A stretch of DNA of 64,000 nt from Pseudoflavonifractor sp. MSJ-37 (GTDB lineage: Bacteria; Bacillota; Clostridia; Oscillospirales; Oscillospiraceae). How positions within the stretch are numbered: position 1 is the first letter of the stretch; every line of letters starts with the position of its first letter. The stretch covers positions 17,671 to 81,670 of the forward strand of contig NZ_JAHLPP010000007.1 in assembly GCF_018917965.1 (NCBI RefSeq). Direction: 5' to 3'. The position numbers and the translations under genes were made by a program. This document shows positions 45,969 to 53,894 of this stretch, one piece after another. The notes beneath the pieces were generated by a model. It was not told the origin of the DNA, did no database searches, and worked only from the letters and a program-made list of their open reading frames with translations.

Positions 45969-48590
45969 ATGTCCAAGCCCTGGTACAGCCGTCCGCCCCA
46001 GGAGGTCCTGGATGCCCTGGAATGCGGCCGGAACGGCCTTGCCCCCCAGGAGGCCCAGCGCCGTCTGGCCGAGCACGGTCCCAACCAGCTCCAGGAGGGC
46101 AAACGCAAGAGCGTGGCCGCTCTGTTCCTGGAACAGTTCCAGGATCTGCTGGTGGTCATCCTGCTGGCCGCCGCGGTGATCTCCGCTCTGACGGGCAATG
46201 TGGAGAGCACCATCGTCATCTTCGCCGTGCTGATCCTCAACGCCATCCTGGGCACCGTCCAGTACCTCAAGGCCGAGAAGTCGCTGGAGAGCCTGAAGGC
46301 CATGTCCTCCCCCACCGCGAAGGTCCTGCGGGGCGGCGTCCGGGTGGAAGTCCCCTCCGCCGAGGTGGTCCCCGGAGACATCGTGGTGCTGGAGGCCGGC
46401 GACCTGGTGGTGGCCGACGCCCGCATCGTGGAGAGCTGGTCTCTGAAGGTGGACGAGAGCTCCCTCACCGGTGAGAGCGAGCCGGTAGAGAAATCTCCCG
46501 CCCCGCTGGCCGATGAGAAGGTGGCTCTGGGCGACCAGAAAAACATGGTGTTCTCCGGCTCGCTGGTGACCTATGGCCGGGCCATGGCGGTGGTCACCGC
46601 CACCGGCATGGGCACTGAGCTGGGCAAGATCGCCGCCCTCATGGACCAGACCCAGCAGCGCAGGACCCCTCTCCAGGTCAGTCTGGACGACTTCTCCAAG
46701 AAACTGGCCATGGTCATCATGGCGATCTCCGCCGTGGTGTTCCTGCTGTCCATCTTCCGGTCCCACATGGGCATCCTGGACTCCCTGCTCTTCGCCGTGG
46801 CTCTGGCCGTGGCGGCGATCCCCGAGGCCCTGTCCTCCATCGTCACCATCGTGCTGGCCATGGGCACTCAGAAGATGGCCCGCCAGAACGCCATCATGAA
46901 GGATCTGAAGGCGGTGGAGAGCCTGGGCGCCGTGTCGGTCATCTGCTCCGACAAGACCGGCACCCTGACCCAGAACCGGATGACGGTCCAGCAGATCTGG
47001 GCCGACGGCCAACTGCTGGACGCCAAGGATCTGGAGCTGGACAACGCCCCCCAGCGCCTCCTGCTGAAGATCGGCCTGCTGGCCAGCGACGCCACCTACG
47101 ACCTGGACTCCGGCGCCTCCATCGGCGACCCCACCGAGGTGGCCCTCCTCCAGCTGGCCGCCGGCGGCTTTCAGGTGGACGATGTGCTCTACCGCCGGTA
47201 TCACCCCCGCCTCCGGGAGCTGGCCTTCGACTCCGACCGGAAGCTCATGAGCACCCTCCATCTGGTGGACGGGGCCCCCACCCTGCTGACCAAGGGCGCG
47301 ATCGACGTGCTCCTGGGCCGCTCTGTGAAGCTCCTCACCTCTAAGGGAGAGGTCCCCCTGACCGATGAGCGCCGGGCCGCGATCATGGCCGTGAACGATC
47401 AGCTCTCCCGGGAGGGCCTGCGGGTGCTGGCCTTCGCCCAGAAGGCTGTGGAGTCGGTCCGGGACCTGACCCTGGAGGACGAGCAGGGCTTCACCTTCGT
47501 GGGCCTGGTGTCCATGATCGACCCGCCCCGTCCCGAGTCGATCCAGGCGGTGGCCGACGCCAAAGAGGGCGGCATCCGCACCGTCATGATCACCGGCGAC
47601 CACAAGGTCACTGCCTCCGCCATCGCCCGGCAGATCGGCATCCTGCGGGAGGGGGACACCGCCCTCTCCGGCGTGGAGCTGGACGAGCTCAGCGACGAGG
47701 AGCTGGACCGGATCCTGCCCCAGGTGTCAGTCTACGCCCGGGTCTCCCCGGAGCATAAGATCCGCATCGTCTCCGCGTGGCAGCGCCGGGGCGCGGTCGC
47801 GGCCATGACCGGCGACGGCGTCAACGACGCCCCCGCCCTCAAGAAGGCCGACATCGGCGTGGCCATGGGCATCACCGGCACGGAGGTCTCCAAGGACGCC
47901 GCCTCCATGATCCTGGCGGACGACAACTTCGCCACCATCGTCCGGGCCGTGGTCAACGGCCGGAGCGTCTACGCCAACATCAAGAACGCGATCGCGTTCC
48001 TGCTCTCCGGCAACATGGCCGCCATCCTGTCGGTGGTGTACGCGGCTCTGGCGGGCCTGTCCGTGCCCTTCCAGCCGGTCCACCTGCTGTTCATCAACCT
48101 GCTGACCGACTCCCTGCCCGCCATCGCCATCGGTATGGAACCCGCCCGCAAGGGGCTGTTGAAGCAGAAGCCCCGGGACCCCAAGGCCCCCATCTTGGAC
48201 AAGGTCCTGCTGGGCCAGATCTTCGGGCAGGGCCTGCTGATCGCGGTGCCGGTCATGACGGCCTTCTATCTGGGACGGGCCTGCGGCGGCGCGGCGGCGG
48301 CCTCCACCATGGCCTTCGCCACCCTGACGCTGGCCCGGCTCTTCCACGGCTTCAACTGCCGGGGCCGGGAGTCCCTCTTCCGGCTGGGTCTGGGCTCCAA
48401 CCCCTGGTCTCTGGCGGCCTTTGCCGCCGGCGTGGTCCTGCTGGCCGCGGTGCTCCTCCTGCCGGGACTGAGCACCCTCTTCCAGGCGGCCGCTCTGGGC
48501 GGGACCCAGCTTCTCCAGATCCTGGGTCTGGCCTTCTTCCCCACTCTGGTCCTCCAGATCCTCAAGGTCATCCGGGAGCGCCGGGGCTGA
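45969..48590 (+). CDS. P-type cation-transporting ATPase, probable Mn2+/Ca2+ exporter
   Basis: The 873-residue P2-type ATPase has an actuator TGES (167-170), phosphorylation site SDKTGTLT (Asp328), hinge TGDGVNDAPALKKAD and about ten membrane spans. The M4 motif reads IPEAL where Ca2+ pumps of the SERCA type have IPEGL. Because it is controlled by a yybP-ykoY riboswitch and such pumps export Mn2+ in other Firmicutes, Mn2+ export is the likely role; Ca2+ is an alternative. Its ribosome site is AAGGAG. It ends at a terminator (48612-48660). Confidence 0.9.
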   Translation: MSKPWYSRPPQEVLDALECGRNGLAPQEAQRRLAEHGPNQLQEGKRKSVAALFLEQFQDLLVVILLAAAVISALTGNVESTIVIFAVLILNAILGTVQYLKAEKSLESLKAMSSPTAKVLRGGVRVEVPSAEVVPGDIVVLEAGDLVVADARIVESWSLKVDESSLTGESEPVEKSPAPLADEKVALGDQKNMVFSGSLVTYGRAMAVVTATGMGTELGKIAALMDQTQQRRTPLQVSLDDFSKKLAMVIMAISAVVFLLSIFRSHMGILDSLLFAVALAVAAIPEALSSIVTIVLAMGTQKMARQNAIMKDLKAVESLGAVSVICSDKTGTLTQNRMTVQQIWADGQLLDAKDLELDNAPQRLLLKIGLLASDATYDLDSGASIGDPTEVALLQLAAGGFQVDDVLYRRYHPRLRELAFDSDRKLMSTLHLVDGAPTLLTKGAIDVLLGRSVKLLTSKGEVPLTDERRAAIMAVNDQLSREGLRVLAFAQKAVESVRDLTLEDEQGFTFVGLVSMIDPPRPESIQAVADAKEGGIRTVMITGDHKVTASAIARQIGILREGDTALSGVELDELSDEELDRILPQVSVYARVSPEHKIRIVSAWQRRGAVAAMTGDGVNDAPALKKADIGVAMGITGTEVSKDAASMILADDNFATIVRAVVNGRSVYANIKNAIAFLLSGNMAAILSVVYAALAGLSVPFQPVHLLFINLLTDSLPAIAIGMEPARKGLLKQKPRDPKAPILDKVLLGQIFGQGLLIAVPVMTAFYLGRACGGAAAASTMAFATLTLARLFHGFNCRGRESLFRLGLGSNPWSLAAFAAGVVLLAAVLLLPGLSTLFQAAALGGTQLLQILGLAFFPTLVLQILKVIRERRG

Positions 48591-48611
48591 TATTCGAATA
48601 CAAAACGTATA

Positions 48612-48660
48612 GGATCGGCTCACATCTCCGTTTTGGAGATGTGAGCCGATCCTTGTTCCC
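48612..48660 (+). terminator. Terminator after the P-type ATPase
   Basis: An 18-bp perfect stem (GGATCGGCTCACATCTCC with its complement at 48635-48652) is followed by TTGTT. Confidence 0.85.
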
Positions 48661-48666
48661 TATTTT

Positions 48667-49119
48667 TTATTCTTCTGTCGGATCGTCGAGCACCCGGTCC
48701 ATCATGGTCCGGAAGGACACCAGCCCTTCTTTGGAGAGCCGGTAGCGGTAGTGGTCGAAATACAGGACGCGCTGATCGTCGATCCACAGGCTGGTGACGC
48801 GCCCGCCCTGTTCCTCTCCATACCAGAACCACATCTGATAGAGCGCTTCCTGATAGTCCTCGCTCGTCCCGCCATCCCAGAAGCCCCGGAATGACGCCTT
48901 TTCCTCCCGCATCCAGTCCAGCACCTCCTGGAGCTGGACGCCCGAACATGCTCCCCATCGGTGCCCCTCGCCCGGCCCCGACCGCCGGACATCTGCCCCG
49001 GCGGCCTGCTCGATGGTCGGGAAGAGCGAGAGGACCGGTCTGTCATTGGACAGGATGACGAAGCAGAGCAGAGACACCAGGAGAAAGGTCCCCAGTTGGA
49101 TCGTTCGTTTCCTCCCCAT
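48667..49119 (-). CDS. Conserved-looking hypothetical protein with an N-terminal membrane anchor
   Basis: The 150-residue protein has an N-terminal hydrophobic segment (about 8-24, possibly a signal anchor) and a soluble part with aromatic residues (FWDGGTSEDYQEALYQMWFWYGEEQG, YFDHYRYRLSKEGL). A GGAGAGGAG site lies upstream of ATG 49119. I do not recognise the family. It lies 21 nt downstream of the QueG-like gene and may be cotranscribed with it. Confidence 0.6.
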   Translation of the reverse strand: MGRKRTIQLGTFLLVSLLCFVILSNDRPVLSLFPTIEQAAGADVRRSGPGEGHRWGACSGVQLQEVLDWMREEKASFRGFWDGGTSEDYQEALYQMWFWYGEEQGGRVTSLWIDDQRVLYFDHYRYRLSKEGLVSFRTMMDRVLDDPTEE

Positions 49120-49140
49120 CCTGACCGCTCCTCTCCTGTC

Positions 49141-49995
49141 TCATCCGTCTGTACCGGCGGCATGGCCCTGAAGGGCGAAGTTCCGCCGCAGGGGCGCGGG
49201 GCCCCGCCACGCGAAGGCCCGGTCCCCGAAGCGTTCTTTGAACTGTCGATTGGTGAGGCCCTCCACCATATCCGGCGTCAGGTCGTCGATCAGCCCCTCC
49301 CGGAACTCGGGCAGCTCCGTCTTCCGGGGGGCGGCGTTGTAGGGGCAGACCCGCTGGCACACGTCGCACCCCCACACCAGCGGATGGGTGCGGATCCGGT
49401 CCGCCTGCTCCGGGGGAAGCTCCCCTTTCTTCTGGGTCAGATGGGAGAGACAGCGCTCCGGATCGAAGGACGTCTCCCGCAGGGCCCCGCCGGGGCACGC
49501 GGCCGCGCACCGCCCGCATCCCATGCAGTCGGGGCTGGGCGCCGCAAGCGGCAGGTCCAGCGGCAGATCTGTCAGCACCGTCCCCAGGAAGAGCCAACTC
49601 CCCCAGGGCGGCAGGATGACGAGCCCGTTCCGGCCCATGATCCCCAGCCCGGCCAGACGGGCCGCCGCCCGCTCAGGGAGAGGCGAGCTGTCCGCCCCCG
49701 CCGTAAACGAATACATCGGGTATTTTTTGCGCAGGATATCGCAGACCGTACCCAGCCGCTCCGTCAGGACCAGATGGTAGTCCCGCCCCCGGGCATAGAG
49801 GGACAGATCTCCGGGCCGGTCGCCCGTGTAGTAGGAGAAGGCGGCGGCCAGCACGCTCCTCGGGCCGGGGCAGAGGGACTCCGCCTTCTCCCGGGCCGCC
49901 TCGTCCATATAGGAGCAGAGGGCCTCATATGGGGTCCAGCCCCAACCAACGGCTCCCGATGTCCGGAAGAGATCGTCCAGCTCAGCGCGCGTCAT
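49141..49995 (-). CDS. QueG-like epoxyqueuosine reductase / 4Fe-4S double-cluster protein
   Basis: The 284-residue protein shows the DUF1730-type N-terminal part and two cluster motifs, CMGCGRCAAACPGGAL (about 179-194) and CDVCQRVCPYN (about 233-243). QueG reduces epoxyqueuosine to queuosine in tRNA with a cobalamin. This protein lacks the roughly 90-residue HEAT-repeat tail of long QueG, so a related reductase is possible. Its ATG overlaps the murE-like stop by 14 nt, which favours translational coupling. Other que genes are not in the window. Confidence 0.8.
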   Translation of the reverse strand: MTRAELDDLFRTSGAVGWGWTPYEALCSYMDEAAREKAESLCPGPRSVLAAAFSYYTGDRPGDLSLYARGRDYHLVLTERLGTVCDILRKKYPMYSFTAGADSSPLPERAAARLAGLGIMGRNGLVILPPWGSWLFLGTVLTDLPLDLPLAAPSPDCMGCGRCAAACPGGALRETSFDPERCLSHLTQKKGELPPEQADRIRTHPLVWGCDVCQRVCPYNAAPRKTELPEFREGLIDDLTPDMVEGLTNRQFKERFGDRAFAWRGPAPLRRNFALQGHAAGTDG

Positions 49996-51502
49996 AGGCC
50001 GCCAGCGCCTTCTGGGCCAGCAGGCCGTCCGGCACACAGGGCTCCGGGCCGTGCTTCCGCTTCTGGGCGGTCTCACAGCCCTTGCCCGCCAGCACCACCA
50101 CCGCCGGAGCGTGGCAGTCCAGGATGGCCCGGTGGACGGCCTCCTCCCGGTCCGGGACGATCTCGCCGGTCCGGCCCGCCTTGGACAGCCAGCGCTGGAT
50201 GTCGGCGCAGATGTCCGCCACTTCCTCGGGACCGGGATCGTCCTCGGTGAGGATGATCCGGTCGGCCAGGGCGGCGGCGGCTTTGCCCATGCCCTCCCGG
50301 CGGTCGATGCCCTTCCCGCCGGTACAGCCGAACACTATGGTCAGCTCCCGCCCGGGATACTCCGCCCGGGCGGACCGGAGGAGCGCCTCCAGACTCATGC
50401 CGTTGTGGGCGTAGTCCACCACCACCGAGATCTGTCCGTCCCGGGAGACATAGTGCTCCATCCGGCCGGGGACCGCCGCCCGGGCCAGGCCCTCGGCCAC
50501 AGCCTCTGCCGGGATCCGGTCGACCTCCGCCACAGCGGCGGCGGCCAGGGCGTTCTCCACATTGAAGAGCCCCGGCATCCCCAGCGTCATGTCCCGCTCG
50601 TAGGAGGGCGTCCGCAGATGGAAGCGGATGGTCTCTCCCTCCTTGCGCAGGTCCGAGGCATACAGGTCGGCGGTGGGATCCCGATGGGAGAACGTCACCA
50701 CCCGGTCGCAGGCCCCGGCGGCGGTCAGGATGTCCTCGGCGTGGTCGCAGTCCAAGTTGACGCAGGCGGTCCGGGCCTGCCGGAAGATCAGGAGCTTGGA
50801 GGCGAAGTAGTCCGCCCAGTCCGGGTGCTCCACCGGGGAGATGTGGTCCTCGCCGATGTTCAGGAATACGGCGCAGTCCAGGTCCACCCCGATCACCCGG
50901 CCGTATTTCAGGGCCTGGCTGGAGAACTCCATGGTCACATAGTCCGCCCCGGAGGACACCGCGTTGCACAGATGCCGCTGGAGATCCAGCGGCTCCGGAG
51001 TCGTCAGCTTGGCGGGGCGGCGCTCCACGCCGTCGTCAGTGACGATGGTGGAGAGGATCGCGCTGGGCCGGTGGCCCTCCCCCGCCAGCCAGACGTCCAG
51101 GATGGACTTGAGGTAAAAGGAGGTCGTGGTCTTGCCCTTGGTGCCGGTGATGCCGCAGATCGTGAGCTTCCCGGAGGGATGGCCATAGGCCAGGTCCGCC
51201 AGCAGGCCCATGGCGGTGCGGATGTCCGTCACCCGGATGCAGGGCAGGGCGCCGCCCTCGGGATAGGGCTCCTCACTCACGTAGGCGAAGGCGCCAGCAG
51301 CCGCCGCCGCGGCCAGATAGGCCCCTTTGAAGGCCGCTCCCTTGCAGAGGAAGAGGGTCCCGGGAATCACCTGCTTGGAGTCGCAGGAGACCAGTTCCAC
51401 CGTCCGGCCCAGATCGGCGCGGAGGGGCGTCTTGTCGGCCAGAAGGCCGTGCTTGAGGAGGAGCTGATAATAGTCGCCCAGAGGCAGGCGAGGTCGTTCC
51501 AT
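49982..51502 (-). CDS. MurE-type UDP-MurNAc-tripeptide ligase
   Basis: The 506-residue Mur ligase adds the third residue of the peptidoglycan stem. It has the ATP motif GITGTKGKTTTSFYL (about 113-127), EFSSQAL, HNGMSLEALL and the C-terminal GKGCETAQ. At the amino-acid specificity site it reads DDPG, whereas meso-DAP enzymes carry DNPR, so the added amino acid cannot be named. The start ATG 51502 has a GGTGGTG site. It ends 14 nt inside the QueG-like gene. It could be a paralogue of a housekeeping MurE elsewhere. Confidence 0.85.
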   Translation of the reverse strand: MERPRLPLGDYYQLLLKHGLLADKTPLRADLGRTVELVSCDSKQVIPGTLFLCKGAAFKGAYLAAAAAAGAFAYVSEEPYPEGGALPCIRVTDIRTAMGLLADLAYGHPSGKLTICGITGTKGKTTTSFYLKSILDVWLAGEGHRPSAILSTIVTDDGVERRPAKLTTPEPLDLQRHLCNAVSSGADYVTMEFSSQALKYGRVIGVDLDCAVFLNIGEDHISPVEHPDWADYFASKLLIFRQARTACVNLDCDHAEDILTAAGACDRVVTFSHRDPTADLYASDLRKEGETIRFHLRTPSYERDMTLGMPGLFNVENALAAAAVAEVDRIPAEAVAEGLARAAVPGRMEHYVSRDGQISVVVDYAHNGMSLEALLRSARAEYPGRELTIVFGCTGGKGIDRREGMGKAAAALADRIILTEDDPGPEEVADICADIQRWLSKAGRTGEIVPDREEAVHRAILDCHAPAVVVLAGKGCETAQKRKHGPEPCVPDGLLAQKALAAYDAR

Positions 51503-51630
51503 CGTTCGGTCACCACCAATATTCGTTTGCGTTCTCCTTTAGAGCATAGCACATGAGGGGGAAAAAGGGAAGAGCGCGGCCCCGTATCCATCGGCTCCGG
51601 CCGATCCGCTCGATTTCCCCTCCGTTCCCA

Positions 51631-51660
51631 TTGAAGGGCGGGGCGGCTTTGTGCTATACT
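51631..51660 (+). promoter_or_regulatory. Promoter of the phosphoglucomutase gene
   Basis: TTGAAG, an 18-nt spacer and TATACT preceded by TGC (extended -10). Confidence 0.6.
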
Positions 51661-51726
51661 GAGACCGGAAGATCCCGTCCGCTCTCTTTTGGCCAGAATC
51701 GGGATCAGAAATGGAGGTCATCCCCA

Positions 51727-53454
51727 ATGTCCTGCTTCGATCAGTATGAAAAATGGCGGAACAGCCCCGCCCTCTCCGCCAAGGAGAAGGCCGAGCTGGA
51801 GTCCATCCGCGGCGACGAGAAGGAGATCGAGTCCCGCTTCTTCGCCCCTCTAGAGTTCGGCACCGCCGGCCTGCGGGGCACCATGTGCGTTGGTCTGCAC
51901 CAGATGAACGTCCATGTGATCCGCCACGCCACCCAGGCCTTCGCCGAGGTCATCCTGGCCGAGGGTCCTGAGGCCGCCGCCCACGGCGTGTCCGTCTGCT
52001 TCGACTGCCGGCACCACTCTCAGGAGTTCGCCCGGGAGACCGCCTGCGTCATGGCGGGCAACGGCATCCCCGTCCGCCTCTTCGAGTCCCTGCGCCCCAC
52101 TCCGGAGCTGTCCTTCTCCGTGCGGGAGTATGGCTGTATCGCCGGCGTCAACGTCACCGCCAGCCACAACCCCAAGGAGTACAACGGCTATAAGGTCTAC
52201 TGGGCTGACGGCGCCCAGCTCCCGCCCCACCACGCCGCCGCCATCGCGAAGAAGATGGAGGAGCTGGACATCTTCACCTCCATCAAGCGCATGGACTATG
52301 ACGCCGCTGTCGCCGCCGGTCTGATCACCCTCATGGGCGCGGAGACCGACGAGAAGTTCCTCGCCAACGTCATGGGCCAGGTCAATGACAGAGCCGCCGT
52401 GGAGAAGGTGGCCGACACCTTCAAGATGGTCTATACCCCCTTCCACGGCACCGGATACAAGCTGATCCCAGAGGTCCTGCACCGCCTGGGCATGAAGCAC
52501 GTGATCTGCGTGCCCGAGCAGATGGTGGTGGACGGCAGCTTCCCCACCGTGGTCTCCCCCAACCCGGAGAACCCGGAGGGCTTCTATCTGGCGGTGGATC
52601 TGGCCCGGAAGGAAGGGGCCGACTTCATCCTAGGCTCCGATCCCGACGCGGACCGGGTGGGCATCATGGTCCGGGACCACAAGGGCGACTATATCACCAT
52701 CTCCGGCAACCAGACCGGCGTGCTCCTGCTAGACTACCTCATCGGGGCCAAAAAGCGGGCCGGGACCCTGCCTGAGCATCCGGTGGCCCTCAAGACGATC
52801 GTCACCACCGAGATGGCCCGCAAGGTGGCCGAGACCAACGGCGTCACCTGCTGTGACACCTTCACCGGCTTCAAATTCATGGCCGAGAAGAAGAATCAGC
52901 TGGAGGCCGAGGGCAAGGGCAAGGTCATCTTCTCCTACGAGGAGAGCTACGGCTACATGATGGGCGACTACGTCCGGGACAAGGATGCCGTCACCGCTGC
53001 TCTGGTCCTCACCGAGATGGCCGCCTGGTACGCTGGACAGGGCATGACCCTCTACGACGCCCTCCAGAAGTGCTACGAGAAGTATGGATACTACGGCGAA
53101 AAGACCCTGAACCTGGTCATGCCCGGTCTGGACGGCCTGAAGAAGATGGCCGCCCTCATGTCCGGACTGCGGGAGCATCCCCTGGACCAGATCGCCGGAG
53201 TGGACGTGCTCCAGCGGAAGGACTATCAGGACGGCACCGTGGTGGACACCGCCACTGGCGGCAAGCGCGCCATGGAGCTCTCCGGCTCCAACGTCCTGCG
53301 CTATGAGATGGCCGACGGCACCAGTCTGATCGTCCGTCCCTCCGGCACCGAGCCCAAGGTCAAGGTCTATATCCTGGCCAACGGCGCCTCTCCTGCCGAG
53401 TGCGAGGAGAAGGTGTCCAAGTACGCCGTCTGGGCGGAGAGCCTCAAGCGGTGA
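51727..53454 (+). CDS. pgcA: Phosphoglucomutase/phosphomannomutase family enzyme
   Basis: The 575-residue alpha-D-phosphohexomutase has the phosphoserine loop TASHNPKEYNG (Ser146), metal loop DPDADRVG, sugar-specificity GEESYGYMMGD and phosphate-binding RPSGTEPKVKVY. It interconverts glucose-1-P and glucose-6-P for cell-wall and glycolipid precursors; the pgcA symbol is inferred. ATG 51727 follows GGAGGTC; upstream in-frame sequence overlaps the promoter. It ends near two GC-rich inverted repeats. Confidence 0.9.
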   Translation: MSCFDQYEKWRNSPALSAKEKAELESIRGDEKEIESRFFAPLEFGTAGLRGTMCVGLHQMNVHVIRHATQAFAEVILAEGPEAAAHGVSVCFDCRHHSQEFARETACVMAGNGIPVRLFESLRPTPELSFSVREYGCIAGVNVTASHNPKEYNGYKVYWADGAQLPPHHAAAIAKKMEELDIFTSIKRMDYDAAVAAGLITLMGAETDEKFLANVMGQVNDRAAVEKVADTFKMVYTPFHGTGYKLIPEVLHRLGMKHVICVPEQMVVDGSFPTVVSPNPENPEGFYLAVDLARKEGADFILGSDPDADRVGIMVRDHKGDYITISGNQTGVLLLDYLIGAKKRAGTLPEHPVALKTIVTTEMARKVAETNGVTCCDTFTGFKFMAEKKNQLEAEGKGKVIFSYEESYGYMMGDYVRDKDAVTAALVLTEMAAWYAGQGMTLYDALQKCYEKYGYYGEKTLNLVMPGLDGLKKMAALMSGLREHPLDQIAGVDVLQRKDYQDGTVVDTATGGKRAMELSGSNVLRYEMADGTSLIVRPSGTEPKVKVYILANGASPAECEEKVSKYAVWAESLKR

Positions 53455-53484
53455 CCCGTCCTCATCCCATCTGTCTGGAACGAG

Positions 53485-53564
53485 CGGCAGTCCGTTGGAA
53501 CACGGACTGCCGCTCTGCTGTACGGAAGGGCTTCCCGGACTGCCGGGCACACACGGCAGTCCGG
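53485..53564 (+). repeat. Two adjacent inverted repeats built from the same 10-mer
   Basis: CGGCAGTCCGT/ACGGACTGCCG (53485-53512) and CCGGACTGCCG/CGGCAGTCCGG (53535-53564) use the same GGCAGTCCG word four times in alternating orientation. Neither has a U-run. They may serve as a terminator or mRNA 3' end of pgcA. Confidence 0.55.
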
Positions 53565-53581
53565 AAAATGCCCGCCCTCCC

Positions 53582-53610
53582 TTGACATCCTGCCGCATTG
53601 GTGGTATCAT
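53582..53610 (+). promoter_or_regulatory. Promoter of the feoA-GGDEF/EAL unit
   Basis: Perfect TTGACA, 17-nt spacer and TATCAT. Predicted start near 53617. Confidence 0.85.
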
Positions 53611-53623
53611 CTTTCCGCCATGA

Positions 53624-53639
53624 GTTAGTATCAGCTAAC
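53624..53639 (+). promoter_or_regulatory. Palindromic operator candidate downstream of the feoA promoter
   Basis: GTTAG and CTAAC with a 6-bp centre lie just after the predicted transcript start, where a bound repressor would block elongation or initiation. The GTTAG...CTAAC form is reminiscent of sites for DtxR/MntR-type metal repressors, which would fit a feoA gene; the regulator was not identified. Confidence 0.45.
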
Positions 53640-53658
53640 CATTATCGAGGTGATCCCC

Positions 53659-53877
53659 ATGCCGCTCAATCTGGTCCCCATCGGCGCCAGCCACACGATC
53701 CAAAAAATCTGTGGCACGGAGGCACAGCGCCATCATTTGGAGGCCCTGGGCTTTCTCCCTGGCGAGACCATCAACGTCCTGAGCCGATTCAACGGATACT
53801 ATGTCGTCACCGTGAAGGGCAGCAAGATCGGTCTGTCCGGCGCGTTCGCCAAGCTGATCATCGTATCCTTTTCCTAA
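53659..53877 (+). CDS. feoA: FeoA-domain protein
   Basis: The 72-residue SH3-like protein (MPLNLVPIGASHTIQKICGTEAQRHHLEALGFLPGE...) has the FeoA pattern LEALGFLPGETINVL and YYVVTVKGSKIGLSGAFAKLI. FeoA assists the FeoB ferrous iron transporter, but no feoB lies nearby, so its partner is elsewhere or its role differs. ATG 53659 has GAGGTG six bases upstream; a GTG nine bases earlier overlaps that site. It is 17 nt from the c-di-GMP enzyme gene and shares its promoter. Confidence 0.82.
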   Translation: MPLNLVPIGASHTIQKICGTEAQRHHLEALGFLPGETINVLSRFNGYYVVTVKGSKIGLSGAFAKLIIVSFS

Positions 53878-53894
53878 ACTGTCGGAGGTCTTTC

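Noticed and set aside
45699..47603. A 634-codon minus-strand frame opposite the P-type ATPase
   Set aside because: It overlaps the riboswitch and a clear P-type ATPase and has the composition of an antisense frame.
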